From Armatimonadota bacterium (GTDB lineage: Bacteria > Sysuimicrobiota > Sysuimicrobiia > Sysuimicrobiales > VGFF01), in the NCBI GenBank assembly GCA_016868955.1, contig VGFF01000018.1, positions 1-23,817 of the forward strand: a stretch of 23,817 nt of DNA. Reading direction: 5' to 3'. The notes beneath the pieces were generated by a model, which ran no database searches, had not been told where the DNA came from, and saw only the letters and a program-made list of their open reading frames with translations. The first letter of the stretch is position 1; the number at the start of each line of letters is the position of its first letter. The position numbers and the translations under genes were made by a program. Shown one piece after another: positions 8,366-16,324 of the stretch.

Positions 8366-8578
8366 CTAAGCCGTCGGCGCTTCGAGGCCGTACTTCCTCA
8401 TGAACTTCTGGACCCGACCCTCGGTGTCGACTAGGCGTCGCTGTCCCGTGTACAGCGGGTGGCACTTCGAACAGATGTCGACGCGGATCTGCTTGCGGGT
8501 GCTGCCCGTCTTGAACGTCTCGCCGCACGCGCAGATCACGATGGCTTCGTGGTACTGAGGATGGATGCCCTGCTTCAC
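8366..8578 (-). CDS. rpmE: Ribosomal protein bL31, zinc-binding type
   Basis: Large-subunit ribosomal protein of 70 residues. It opens MKQGIHPQYH and carries four cysteines (C16 and C18 in ICACGETF; C36 and C39 in DICSKCHPLYTGQ), the zinc-binding C+ form of L31. The start is GTG at 8578, with GAGGTG as Shine-Dalgarno about 6-7 nt before it. It has its own likely extended -10 promoter and leader upstream and a strong terminator downstream. In other bacteria the zinc form is exchanged for a zinc-free paralogue under zinc starvation; no such paralogue is in this window. Confidence 0.97.
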   Translation of the reverse strand: MKQGIHPQYHEAIVICACGETFKTGSTRKQIRVDICSKCHPLYTGQRRLVDTEGRVQKFMRKYGLEAPTA

Positions 8579-8602
8579 GACGTCACCTCGATCCCTTCAC
8601 AA

Positions 8603-8646
8603 GGCGGCCCGAGCAGCCAGCCGCCCGAAACCGCCAGCCGAGTATA
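8603..8646 (-). promoter_or_regulatory. rpmE promoter (extended -10) and leader hairpin
   Basis: On the minus strand an extended -10, TGTTATACT, has its hexamer TATACT at 8641-8646. The predicted transcript start is near 8634, giving a leader of about 55 nt. A 6-bp GC stem (8603-8608 with 8620-8625, 11-nt loop) lies in this leader before the Shine-Dalgarno. Structured leaders upstream of L31 genes are known in several phyla and act in autoregulation; whether this one belongs to a known class cannot be told here. No clear -35 is seen. Confidence 0.5.
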
Positions 8647-8655
8647 ACACGCGCC

Positions 8656-9312
8656 CTAGAGGAGGTACGGAAGAGGATCGACCGGATCACCGCCGACCCG
8701 AATCTCGAAGTGGAGATGCGATCCGGTGCAAGCGCCCGTGCAGCCGACGGCCGCGATCCGTTGACCACGCTCGACGACCTGACCGCGGCGGACGCAGATC
8801 GCGCTCGCATGACCGTAGTAAGATTCCTTTCCGTCTTCGTGCCCAACAACGACCAGTTTGCCATAGCCGTCCATCCATCCAGCTACTCGGACGACCCCGT
8901 CGCGGGTCGCGAGAACCGGCGTCCCGCGCGGCGCGGCGAGGTCGATTCCATTGTGGTGCCGGCGCCAACGGGTCCCGAATCGAGACGTCAGAACACCGCG
9001 CGCCGGCCAGGCGAACGCCAACCGCACGGGACGGGGCGTCTTCGCGGTAACGGCTGAGGGTCGTCGTCCCGCGACCGGGACGTGCAGGACCTGCCCGACC
9101 CGCAAGTGGTCGGTCGTCAACGCGTTGACGGTGCTTGGCGCCTCGACGTCGACGCCGTATGCGCGCGCGACCGTCCACAAAGAATCCCCCGAGATGACGA
9201 CATGGCGGCGCGGGCGCGCGACGGCGACCGGCGCCTGGGTTTCGGCTCCTGTCAGCCGGAGGCGCAGCAAGCGATAGCGAGACCACTCCGGCCGATCGGG
9301 CGAGCTCGGCAT
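8656..9312 (-). CDS. LysM and M23 family metallopeptidase (peptidoglycan hydrolase)
   Basis: Probable cell-wall endopeptidase. A LysM domain (HVVISGDSLWTVARAYGV to LRVGQVLHVPV, about 37-82) binds peptidoglycan. The M23 domain (about 105-218) shows SRFGTRWRRHHNGIDLAAPRGTPV with a metal-binding His and Asp, then YYGHAS and the HLHFEIR motif. It ends with TAG. The start is uncertain: ATG at 9312 gives 218 residues but no signal peptide and no Shine-Dalgarno, which is odd for an enzyme that must act outside the membrane. A separate short frame ending 4 nt upstream does begin with a signal-like segment (see 9313-9714), so the true N terminus may have been cut off by a frameshift. Confidence 0.85.
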   Translation of the reverse strand: MPSSPDRPEWSRYRLLRLRLTGAETQAPVAVARPRRHVVISGDSLWTVARAYGVDVEAPSTVNALTTDHLRVGQVLHVPVAGRRPSAVTAKTPRPVRLAFAWPARGVLTSRFGTRWRRHHNGIDLAAPRGTPVLATRDGVVRVAGWMDGYGKLVVVGHEDGKESYYGHASAICVRRGQVVERGQRIAAVGCTGACTGSHLHFEIRVGGDPVDPLPYLL

Positions 9313-9714
9313 GGGTTTAACCGCGAAGGCTAGAGGGGGCCTGCAGGCGGCTTGCCGAGCGTGCTTTCGGCGCCTGGGGCGGGAAACCGGCGGCGAGGAC
9401 GATCTCGGAATCTCGACGGTGGTGTGGCGCAAGCAGTGAACTGCGTGCGGTGGACCGCTGATCGGCTACCGGAAACGAGAGAAGTCCCGCGATCGCGACC
9501 GCGCACGCGGCGCGCCGCTTGTCCGGATTCAAGCTCGGATCATCGCTTTCGAGGCACCCGGCCAGCCAAACCCCGGAGAGGGGGTGGGCCTATCGGGGCA
9601 TCATCTTCGACTCGAAAACGGCTGGAGAACGCGACCGCGCAGCTTCGGCGCGCCCCCAGATCAGAGTCTAACGGGATCGATCGATAGAAGCTAGGCTATG
9701 ATTTTCCGGGCAAT
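9313..9714 (-). other. Gap between rho and the M23 gene, with a possible lost signal peptide
   Basis: About 400 bp without a convincing complete gene. A minus-strand frame at 9317-9532 (TTG start, 71 codons) begins NPDKRRAACAVAIAGLLSF, shaped like a signal peptide (basic, then hydrophobic, then small residues), and ends TAA 4 nt before the M23 ATG. It is one base out of frame with the M23 gene. It may be a separated signal peptide, a small secreted protein or chance. I see no T-tailed hairpin after rho and no clear promoter. Confidence 0.35.
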
Positions 9715-10974
9715 CTACGCACTGTCTTCTTCTGAAGACTTCACGATCGACCGCAAGAACGCGCTGTTGTTCGGCGTCTTTCGCATGCGGTCGAGGATCA
9801 GATCGGTCATCGCGACCGTGTCGAGTTGCTCGAGCGACTTGCGCAGCACCCAGACCTTCCGCAGCTCCTCTTCGTTGAGCAAGAGCTCCTCGCGGCGTGT
9901 GCCCGACAACTTGATGTCGATCGCCGGGAAGGTGCGGCGCTCTTGGAGCTTGCGGTTGAGGTGCAGCTCCATATTGCCCGTGCCCTTGAACTCCTCGTAG
10001 ATCACGTCGTCCATACGGCTGCCGGTATCGATCAAAGACGTGGCGATGACCGTCAGGCTCCCGCCCTCCTCGATCTTTCGCGCCGCGCCGAAGAACCGCT
10101 TCGGCCGATGCAACGCCGCCGGATCGAGACCGCCGGACAGCGTACGCCCGGAAGGGGGGATCACGAGGTTGTTCGCGCGCGAGAACCGCGTCAGGCTGTC
10201 GAGGAGGACGACGACGTCGCGCTTGCCCTCGACGATGCGCTTGGCGCGCTCGAGCACGAGATCGGCGACCTCGATGTGCTCCTCAGGCGGACGGTCGAAC
10301 GTGCTGGCGACGACCTCGGCTTCGACCGAGCGTCGCATGTCGGTCACTTCCTCCGGCCGCTCGTCGAGGAGCAAGACCATCAGATAGACCTCGGTGTGGT
10401 TCTGCACGATGGCTTGGCCGATACGCTTCAGCAGCGTCGTCTTACCGGCTTTGGGGGGCGACACGATGAGCGCGCGTTGTCCTTTGCCGACCGGCGCAAA
10501 CAAGTCGACGACGCGCGTCGTCAGGTCATTGTTCGATTCGATCTTGAACCGTTCTTGCGGGAAGACAGGGGTCATGTGATCGAAGCTCGGCCGGCTGCGC
10601 GCCTGCTCGGGGTCCAAGCCGTTGACCGCCTCGACGCGAAGCAAGGCTAAGTATTTCTCGTTGTCCTTGGGCAGGCGCACTTGTCCGAGGACCTCATCGC
10701 CGACCCGCAAGCCGAATCGCTTGATCTGGGACGGCGACACGTAGATGTCCTCGGCGCCCGGCAGGTATCCGCTCGTCCGCAAGAACCCGTACCCTTCTTG
10801 CATGACCTCGAGCACGCCAGCGCGGAACATCAATCCGGACTGCTCCGTCTGCGCCTGCAGGATGCGCATGATCAGCTCTTGCTTCCGGTGCCGCCGGAGG
10901 TTCGGCAGGTTCATTTCCTTGGCCAATTCCTGAAGTTCGGTCAGGTTCTTGGCTTCAAGCTCGGCGAGGGGCAA
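9715..10974 (-). CDS. rho: Transcription termination factor Rho
   Basis: Hexameric RNA helicase that ends transcription at Rho-dependent sites. 419 residues, the standard length. The N-terminal helical region begins MPLAELEAKNLTELQELAKE. The cold-shock RNA-binding domain includes GVLEVMQEGYGFLR and DIYVSPSQIKRFGLR. The ATPase core has Walker A SPPKAGKTTLL (about 172-182), DERPEEVTDM, the Walker B VVLLDSLTRFSRA and the R-loop TGSRMDDVIYEEFKGTGNMEL. The start is TTG at 10974, with GGAGG about 10 nt before it, and the stop is TAG. It follows the transaldolase gene by 139 bp; rho near fsa and glpX is a known Firmicutes arrangement. Confidence 0.97.
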   Translation of the reverse strand: MPLAELEAKNLTELQELAKEMNLPNLRRHRKQELIMRILQAQTEQSGLMFRAGVLEVMQEGYGFLRTSGYLPGAEDIYVSPSQIKRFGLRVGDEVLGQVRLPKDNEKYLALLRVEAVNGLDPEQARSRPSFDHMTPVFPQERFKIESNNDLTTRVVDLFAPVGKGQRALIVSPPKAGKTTLLKRIGQAIVQNHTEVYLMVLLLDERPEEVTDMRRSVEAEVVASTFDRPPEEHIEVADLVLERAKRIVEGKRDVVVLLDSLTRFSRANNLVIPPSGRTLSGGLDPAALHRPKRFFGAARKIEEGGSLTVIATSLIDTGSRMDDVIYEEFKGTGNMELHLNRKLQERRTFPAIDIKLSGTRREELLLNEEELRKVWVLRKSLEQLDTVAMTDLILDRMRKTPNNSAFLRSIVKSSEEDSA

Positions 10975-11113
10975 GCGTCGTCACTCCTCCGTCACATCTG
11001 TGCCGACCCGGCCGCGCGCGACGGGATTCGCCTTCGCTGTTTCGTTGCGCGTGCCTTTGGGGCGTTTGAGATCGGCTTCGATGCTGGTCAGGTGGGCCGG
11101 GCGGATGCGCCGG

Positions 11114-11791
11114 CTACGAACGATTCGTGGTGCGTTTTGCCTTCAATGCGTCTTGTAAGCGACGCCAGTCGGCGAGAAAGCGCTCGATCCCCTGATCGGT
11201 CAGGGGGTGTTTGAACATCATCTCCATAGTAGCAAACGGCATCGTCACGATATCGACGCCGACGCGGGCGGCTTCCAAGACGTGCAGCGGCCCGCGCAGA
11301 CTCGCGGCCAGGACCTGCGTCTCATAGTCGTAGGAACGAAGAATCTCGACGGCCTCGCGCACGACGTCCATGCCGACGTGGCCGATGTCGTCGAGCCTGC
11401 CGGCGAACGGGCTGACGAAGTAAGCGCCCGCCTTAGCCGCCAGCAAGGCCTGCATCGGAGTAAACACGAGCGTGACGTTCGTGCGGACGCCGCGAGCCTT
11501 CAACGTCGCCACCGCGCGCAGCCCTTCCGGCGTCATGGGAACCTTGACGACGACGTTCGGGGCCCAATCGACGAATTGCCCCGCCTCCGCGACCATGCCG
11601 TCCGCGTCGAGGCTCGTAGTCTCGACGCTGATCGGTCCCGAGACAATTCGGCCGATCTCCTCGATCAGGTCGCGGTGCTCCCGACCTTCCTTCGCGACGA
11701 GCGTCGGGTTCGTGGTGACACCGTCCAGCACGTCCCAGGACGCAGCCTTGCGGATCTGCTCGAGGTTCGCGGTATCGAGGAAGAACTTCAT
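11114..11791 (-). CDS. Transaldolase / fructose-6-phosphate aldolase-like protein
   Basis: Small class I aldolase of the transaldolase 3B/4 group, 225 residues. It begins MKFFLDTANLEQIRKA and has DGVTTNPTLVAKEG, the Schiff-base lysine K83 in VVVKVPMTPEG, VTLVFTPMQALLAAKAGA, SPFAGRLDDIG and VDIVTMPFATMEMMFKHPLTDQGIERF. All are hallmarks of the short transaldolase/FSA family. Most bacterial members of this length act as transaldolase in the pentose phosphate pathway, which would pair with rpiB in this window; aldolase activity cannot be excluded. It starts 4 nt after the SLH-protein stop, so the two are co-transcribed. The stop is TAG. Confidence 0.95.
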   Translation of the reverse strand: MKFFLDTANLEQIRKAASWDVLDGVTTNPTLVAKEGREHRDLIEEIGRIVSGPISVETTSLDADGMVAEAGQFVDWAPNVVVKVPMTPEGLRAVATLKARGVRTNVTLVFTPMQALLAAKAGAYFVSPFAGRLDDIGHVGMDVVREAVEILRSYDYETQVLAASLRGPLHVLEAARVGVDIVTMPFATMEMMFKHPLTDQGIERFLADWRRLQDALKAKRTTNRS

Positions 11792-11795
11792 CTAG

Positions 11796-13052
11796 TCACG
11801 GCCCTTTCGCTTCGATGTACGCGACCTCACCAACATCACCGAGCGCGAGGAATTCCAGCTCGTCGTTCGGCCGCAGGTCGGCCAACGCAACCGCACGATC
11901 GTTGCGGTATACGGCGACCACGCTCGCCACGCGGTAGCGTCGCAGCGTCGCGCCGTCGGCCACCTCGACGATCTGCCCCGGTTGGCCGATCACCGCCCGG
12001 AACCGCCCCTTGATAGGTTCGTAGCGATTGAGCAGCTTCATGATGCCGTCGAACGCGACCGTTGCTTCCAATCGCGTCGCCGAGTCGTTCGGCCGAACGC
12101 GGTTGTCGGAGCCGACCAGCAACCAGTTGCGCTGCAACGCCAGGGCGACGTAGCCGCGATGCTCCGGGCGAATGTCGCCCGCGTCGGGATTCGGCAGAGT
12201 CTCGCCGCGTCGCGCCTGCGCCTCCTGATCGAGACCGGCAGCACGCACGACGAACTCGGCGACGTCCGCCCGCGACAGCGCCGACTTGGGCCGGAACGTG
12301 TTGTCGGGGAACCCGGTGACGAAGCCCTTTTGGAAGAAGATCGGCACCGTGATCGGATTGCCACGCGTCTGCAGCACGCCGATCAGCTGATACCGCCCCG
12401 GCGGCACGGGTCTGTCGTTCTGGTCGAGCTGCTGCCACTGGATGTCGTCGGATACGCGAATAGTGGCATTCGGTTGCACCGTGTGGCGGATGCCCTGGGT
12501 CGTGAATTGACGTCCGATCGACCAGCGCGCGACCTCTCTGCCCTGCAGATCTTGGATGAAGAAATCCGTGCGAAGCGAGGTCGGGAACTCCAGGTCGATC
12601 GGTCGGTTGGTGGTGTTCTTGACCGACATCCGCAGTGTGATGATCTCGTCAGGCGAGTAGGTGCCCTTATCGACCTCGAGGATGACCTCGACGCCCTGCA
12701 CCGTCCGCGCGCTGAGCCGCCGATCGACAGTACCGCTGTTCACCATCGAAGCCACGAGGTTGCGGGCCTCGGACGGTATCTCGCCAAGGTCACGATAGTC
12801 GGGGATACCGCCCCGCGATTCCTTCACGCCGATGGCGCGCCCCAACGCGAGCACGAAGTCGAGGCGATTGATCTGCTCCTGCGGCGCGAAGCGCCGCGTT
12901 GCCGGCACCGGGAAGACGCCGCGAGCCGCGAGCTTCTCGAGCACGCGCTGCTGTGGCTGCCCTGCCATGTCCGTGAAGATCTGCGCCGATGCGGGCACCG
13001 CCACCAAGAGAATCAGCGCGGCGACCGCAATCCGGCGAACGATTAAGCTCAT
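11796..13052 (-). CDS. Secreted S-layer-homology protein with central BsuPI-like domain
   Basis: Exported envelope protein of 418 residues with a clear signal peptide (MSLIVRRIAVAALILLVAVP, cleavage after about 24). One SLH-like repeat (about 26-76) comes first. A beta-rich segment (about 120-240: VEVILEVDKGTYSPDE, LRMSVKNTTNRPIDLEFP, PPGRYQLIGVLQ) resembles the BsuPI proteinase-inhibitor fold. Two more SLH repeats follow (about 241-275 with GFVTGFPDNTFRPKSALSRA; about 303-342). The C-terminal 70 residues form a further beta-rich unit. SLH repeats usually tie proteins to pyruvylated cell-wall polymers or to peptidoglycan. The start ATG at 13052 has an ideal AAGGAGGAG before it. Function beyond wall attachment is unknown; inhibitor activity is not shown. 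Confidence 0.88.
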   Translation of the reverse strand: MSLIVRRIAVAALILLVAVPASAQIFTDMAGQPQQRVLEKLAARGVFPVPATRRFAPQEQINRLDFVLALGRAIGVKESRGGIPDYRDLGEIPSEARNLVASMVNSGTVDRRLSARTVQGVEVILEVDKGTYSPDEIITLRMSVKNTTNRPIDLEFPTSLRTDFFIQDLQGREVARWSIGRQFTTQGIRHTVQPNATIRVSDDIQWQQLDQNDRPVPPGRYQLIGVLQTRGNPITVPIFFQKGFVTGFPDNTFRPKSALSRADVAEFVVRAAGLDQEAQARRGETLPNPDAGDIRPEHRGYVALALQRNWLLVGSDNRVRPNDSATRLEATVAFDGIMKLLNRYEPIKGRFRAVIGQPGQIVEVADGATLRRYRVASVVAVYRNDRAVALADLRPNDELEFLALGDVGEVAYIEAKGP

Positions 13053-13161
13053 GCCAGCAATCTCCTCCTTATGGATCACGCGGGACGTTTCGTGGTCGGT
13101 CGAAGGACGGCGGGAAGTCGAGAAGAGAGGGACAACCGGCGGGATGATAACTCGATGCGCG

Positions 13162-13530
13162 CTACCGCTCCGGGGTATTCGCCTCGCCGTCGGAAGCGTC
13201 CGTCGATTGCGGGCGCGCCGGCGGTGATCCGGCATCGGCAGCGCGCAGCTCGGCCAAGTCCTTCTCGAGCTCCGTGATCTTTCGATCGATCTCCTCCGCT
13301 TGGAGGCAGAGGGCCGCGAGATCGATATCGTCGAGGACGCAAGCGCGATGACGCACGAGAACCTGACGACCGATCTCTTCGAACTGGTCGTTCTGACGGG
13401 CCTGAAGGTTGCCGATCTCGAGACGGATTCGGGCCAGCCTCGCCAGTCGCTCGGATTCGCGCGCGACGGAGGTCGCGCTCTCTTTCACCGAGCGGAGCAC
13501 GCGATCGAGGAGCTCTCGGGCGATCGTCAT
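13162..13530 (-). CDS. Small coiled-coil protein of unknown function
   Basis: 122 residues, charged and mostly helical. Two likely coiled-coil helices run from about 5 to 60 (LLDRVLRSVKESATSVARE, then LARLARIRLEIGNLQARQ) and about 70-96 (LQAEEIDRKITELEKDLAEL). The Pro/Ser-rich C-terminal tail (about 97-122) looks disordered. There is no signal peptide or membrane segment. The middle piece around GRQVLVRH resembles small bacterial proteins with a helical hairpin that I cannot name with certainty. It starts at ATG 13530 without a Shine-Dalgarno but only 6 nt after a perfect TATAAT, which suggests a leaderless mRNA. It lies between argS and the SLH gene, 109 bp upstream of the latter. Confidence 0.75.
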   Translation of the reverse strand: MTIARELLDRVLRSVKESATSVARESERLARLARIRLEIGNLQARQNDQFEEIGRQVLVRHRACVLDDIDLAALCLQAEEIDRKITELEKDLAELRAADAGSPPARPQSTDASDGEANTPER

Positions 13531-13536
13531 GGACCG

Positions 13537-13564
13537 ATTATACTGCCCGGTCTTCGCCGCGCAA
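13537..13564 (-). promoter_or_regulatory. Predicted leaderless promoter of the coiled-coil gene
   Basis: On the minus strand TATAAT (13537-13542) matches the -10 consensus at all six positions. A weak -35, TTGCGC, lies 16 nt upstream (13559-13564). Only 6 nt separate the -10 from the ATG at 13530, so transcription should start at or very near the A of the start codon. It lies in the 51-bp gap after argS. Confidence 0.6.
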
Positions 13565-13581
13565 CAGGCCTGAACTGCCGC

Positions 13582-15285
13582 CTACATACGGTCGGGCGCG
13601 GCTACGCCAAGCAGATGGAGGGTGTTGCGGAGCGCGATGCGCGCGCCGAGAAGCAGGCTGGCACGCGCGGCTGCGACGTCTTCCTCGTCGACGAGCACGC
13701 GGCACTGTGTGTAGAAGGCGTGGAACGCCTCCGCCAGCTCATGGCCGTAGGTGCAGAGCTTGTGCGGCTCCAGCCGCGCCGCCGCCAGCGCAACGACTTC
13801 GGGAAACTCTGCGATCTTGTGGATGAGGGCGAGCTCGGCCGGATGCGCGAGCGGCGTCAGCGCGTCGACGCCCCCCAAGCGCCGCCCTAAGCGCTCGGCC
13901 TCCCGCAGGATGCCGCTCATCCGCGCGTGAGCGTACTGCACGTAGTAAACGGGGTTGTCCTGCGACTGCGCTTTCGCCAGCTCGAAATCGAAGTCCATCG
14001 GATTGCTGTAGTGGGACATCACGAAGAAGAAGCGCGCCGCGTCGCGGCCGACCTCGTCGACGACATCGCGTAGCTCGATGAACCCGCCGCTGCGCTTCGA
14101 CATGCGCACGACATCGGCACCCGACTTGAACCGCACGTGCTGATGGATCAAGATGTCGAGCCGGTCGGGATCGGCGCCCGCCGCCCGCAACCCGCCCCTG
14201 ACGCGCGCGACGTCGCCGATGTGGTCGACACCCCAGACGTCGACGAGACGATCGAAGCCACGCGAGAACTTGTCGAGGTGGTAAGGAATGTCGGCCGCGA
14301 AATACGTCGGCCGGCCGTCCGCGCGCACGAGCACGCGATCCTTGTCGTCGCCGAAGCGCTCGGCCGCGAACCAGATCGCGCCTTCCTTCTCGTAGGCGTG
14401 CCCGGCGTCGACGAGGGCACGCACCGTCCGCGCCACCGCCCCGGACTCGTGCAGTGATCGTTCGCTGAACCATCGGTCGAAGCGCACGCCGAACTGCTCC
14501 AGGGTCTCGCGGATGTCCGCCAGAAGCCGCTCCAACGCCTCGGCCCGAAACGCATCGAGACGTTCGTCCTCCGGCCGGTCCAGCCACCGGCCGGCGTCGC
14601 GGGCTACGATGGCGGCGGCGATGCCCTCGACGTAGGCGCCCTGATAGCCATCCTCGGGGAAGACTGCGGGTCGCTCGAACGCGCGCAGGTAGTGATAGTC
14701 GACGCTTCGCGCAAGGCTCTCGACTTGATTTCCGAAGTCGTTCACGTAGTATTCGCGCGACACAGCGTGTCCGCCGAACGCCAGCAGATTCGCGAGGACG
14801 TCGCCGACGGCGGCGTTGCGGCCCGTCCCCGCGTGCAGGGGCCCGGTCGGGTTGGCGCTGACGTATTCGACCAGCACGCTCCGACCTGCGCCGGCGTCCG
14901 ATCGGCCGAACGCGTCGTCCGAGGTCAGGACCGCGCGCAGCGTTTCGTGGAGCCAGGCACTCCCGATTCGAAAGTTGATGAATCCCGGGCCCTCGATGGA
15001 AACGGCCGTAAGGCCCGCTTCCGGCAAGGGCTCCGCCGGCAGCGGCGCGTGGGGGCGGAAACGGGTCGCGTCGAGATGGCGCACGAGGATCTCCGCCACC
15101 TTCCTGGGGGGCAACTTCGCGGTCTTCGCCATGACGAGCGCCGCGTTTGCGGCGAGGTCGCCGTGGGCGACGTCCTTCGGCGGCGCGACGTCGAACGCCG
15201 GCACCGCCCCGTCGGGCAGATCGCCCGCGGCTTGCGCGGCGCGGACGGCGGCAAGGACACAGGCGGTGAGCTCCGGACGGATCAT
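13582..15285 (-). CDS. argS: Arginyl-tRNA synthetase
   Basis: Class I synthetase of 567 residues that charges tRNA-Arg. The N-terminal Add-1 domain ends near IEGPGFINFRIG. The catalytic core has VEYVSANPTGPLHAGTGRNAA (about 139-159), where the HIGH-like motif reads HAGT, then EYYVNDFGNQVE and YFAADIPYHLDKFSRGFD. The KMSKS-equivalent is RMSKRSG (about 397). QSQDNPVYYVQYAHARM and the all-helical anticodon-binding domain end in ALRNTLHLLGVAAPDRM, the typical C terminus. The ATG at 15285 lies 36 nt after glpX, without a strong Shine-Dalgarno. The larger frame that overlaps it is out of phase and not a gene. Confidence 0.97.
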   Translation of the reverse strand: MIRPELTACVLAAVRAAQAAGDLPDGAVPAFDVAPPKDVAHGDLAANAALVMAKTAKLPPRKVAEILVRHLDATRFRPHAPLPAEPLPEAGLTAVSIEGPGFINFRIGSAWLHETLRAVLTSDDAFGRSDAGAGRSVLVEYVSANPTGPLHAGTGRNAAVGDVLANLLAFGGHAVSREYYVNDFGNQVESLARSVDYHYLRAFERPAVFPEDGYQGAYVEGIAAAIVARDAGRWLDRPEDERLDAFRAEALERLLADIRETLEQFGVRFDRWFSERSLHESGAVARTVRALVDAGHAYEKEGAIWFAAERFGDDKDRVLVRADGRPTYFAADIPYHLDKFSRGFDRLVDVWGVDHIGDVARVRGGLRAAGADPDRLDILIHQHVRFKSGADVVRMSKRSGGFIELRDVVDEVGRDAARFFFVMSHYSNPMDFDFELAKAQSQDNPVYYVQYAHARMSGILREAERLGRRLGGVDALTPLAHPAELALIHKIAEFPEVVALAAARLEPHKLCTYGHELAEAFHAFYTQCRVLVDEEDVAAARASLLLGARIALRNTLHLLGVAAPDRM

Positions 15286-15321
15286 CGGGACGGGGTAACG
15301 AAGCGACGCGACGGCGAACGC

Positions 15322-16293
15322 CTAGATCAGGCGAATCGTGCCGATTTCCCGGGGTTCGCTGACGTAGACGCTGTCGACGAAACGGATCTCGCGCGCCTGC
15401 GCTGTCATGACGAGCGTGTGAGTGCGCATGCCGCCGCTGAAGAACATGACGCCGCGGAACAGGTCGCCGTCGGTGATGCCGGTCGCGGAGAAGATGACGT
15501 TCTTGCCGGGAACGAGCTCGTTGGTGAGGAAGATCCGGTCCGGATCGCTGATGCCCATGGACTTGACGCGGTCGCGCTCGACGTCCTTCCGGTACCACAG
15601 GCGGCCTTGGATCTCACCGCCCAGACAACGCATGGCGGCGGCCGCCAGCACGCCTTCCGGCGCACCGCCGATGCCCATGACGGCATGGACGCCGGTGCCG
15701 GAGATCGCGGCCGCGATCGCGGCGGATACGTCACCGTCCATGATCAGCTTGATGCGCGCGCCCGTTGCCCGCACGTCCTTGATCAGTTGCTCGTGCCGCG
15801 GCCGCTCGAGGATGACGACCGTGAGGTCGCTGACAGGATGCCGCAGCGACGCGGCGATCGCTTCCAGGTTGCGGGCCACCGGCCACCGGATATCGACACG
15901 CCCCACCGCGGCCGGTCCCACGATGAGTTTGTCCATGTAGATGTCGGGCGCGTGCAGAAGCCCGCCACGCTCGCTGACCGCAAGCACGGCGATCGCGTTC
16001 GGCAGTCCCTTGGCGACGAGATTCGTGCCTTCCAAGGGATCGACGGCGATGTCGACCTCGTACTGCCCCCCGGCGCCGACTTCCTCGCCGATGTACAGCA
16101 TCGGAGCTTCGTCCCGCTCTCCTTCGCCGATGACGACGCGGCCTTTGATCTCCAGATGGGACATCGCCTTGCGCATCGCTTCCACGGCCAAAGCGTCGGC
16201 GTGCTCGTTGTCGCCATGGCCCATAGCGCGCGCGGCCGCGAGCGCCGCCGCCTCCGTCACCTTGACGAAGTCGAGCATCAACTGCTTCTCCAA
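15322..16293 (-). CDS. glpX: Fructose-1,6-bisphosphatase class II
   Basis: Removes the 1-phosphate of fructose-1,6-bisphosphate in gluconeogenesis. 323 residues, normal for GlpX. The N terminus EKQLMLDFVKVTEAAALAAA aligns with the family start, so the TTG at 16293 is preferred; an ATG 15 nt downstream with GGAG before it is the alternative. Metal and substrate motifs: GEGERDEAPMLYIGE (about 56-70), VDPLEGTN (84-91), MDGDVSAAIAAA and GIGGAPEGVLAAAA. It ends with TAG, 36 nt before argS, and begins 31 nt after the protease gene. glpX near fsa and rho is part of a conserved Firmicutes-type neighbourhood. Confidence 0.97.
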   Translation of the reverse strand: MEKQLMLDFVKVTEAAALAAARAMGHGDNEHADALAVEAMRKAMSHLEIKGRVVIGEGERDEAPMLYIGEEVGAGGQYEVDIAVDPLEGTNLVAKGLPNAIAVLAVSERGGLLHAPDIYMDKLIVGPAAVGRVDIRWPVARNLEAIAASLRHPVSDLTVVILERPRHEQLIKDVRATGARIKLIMDGDVSAAIAAAISGTGVHAVMGIGGAPEGVLAAAAMRCLGGEIQGRLWYRKDVERDRVKSMGISDPDRIFLTNELVPGKNVIFSATGITDGDLFRGVMFFSGGMRTHTLVMTAQAREIRFVDSVYVSEPREIGTIRLI

Positions 16294-16324
16294 GACGAGT
16301 CCCCCGATCCGTTGCTGTGGTGGG

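Noticed and set aside
13739..15598. 619-codon minus-strand open frame over argS and glpX
   Set aside because: Arg-rich, out of phase with argS, which is fully supported by motifs.
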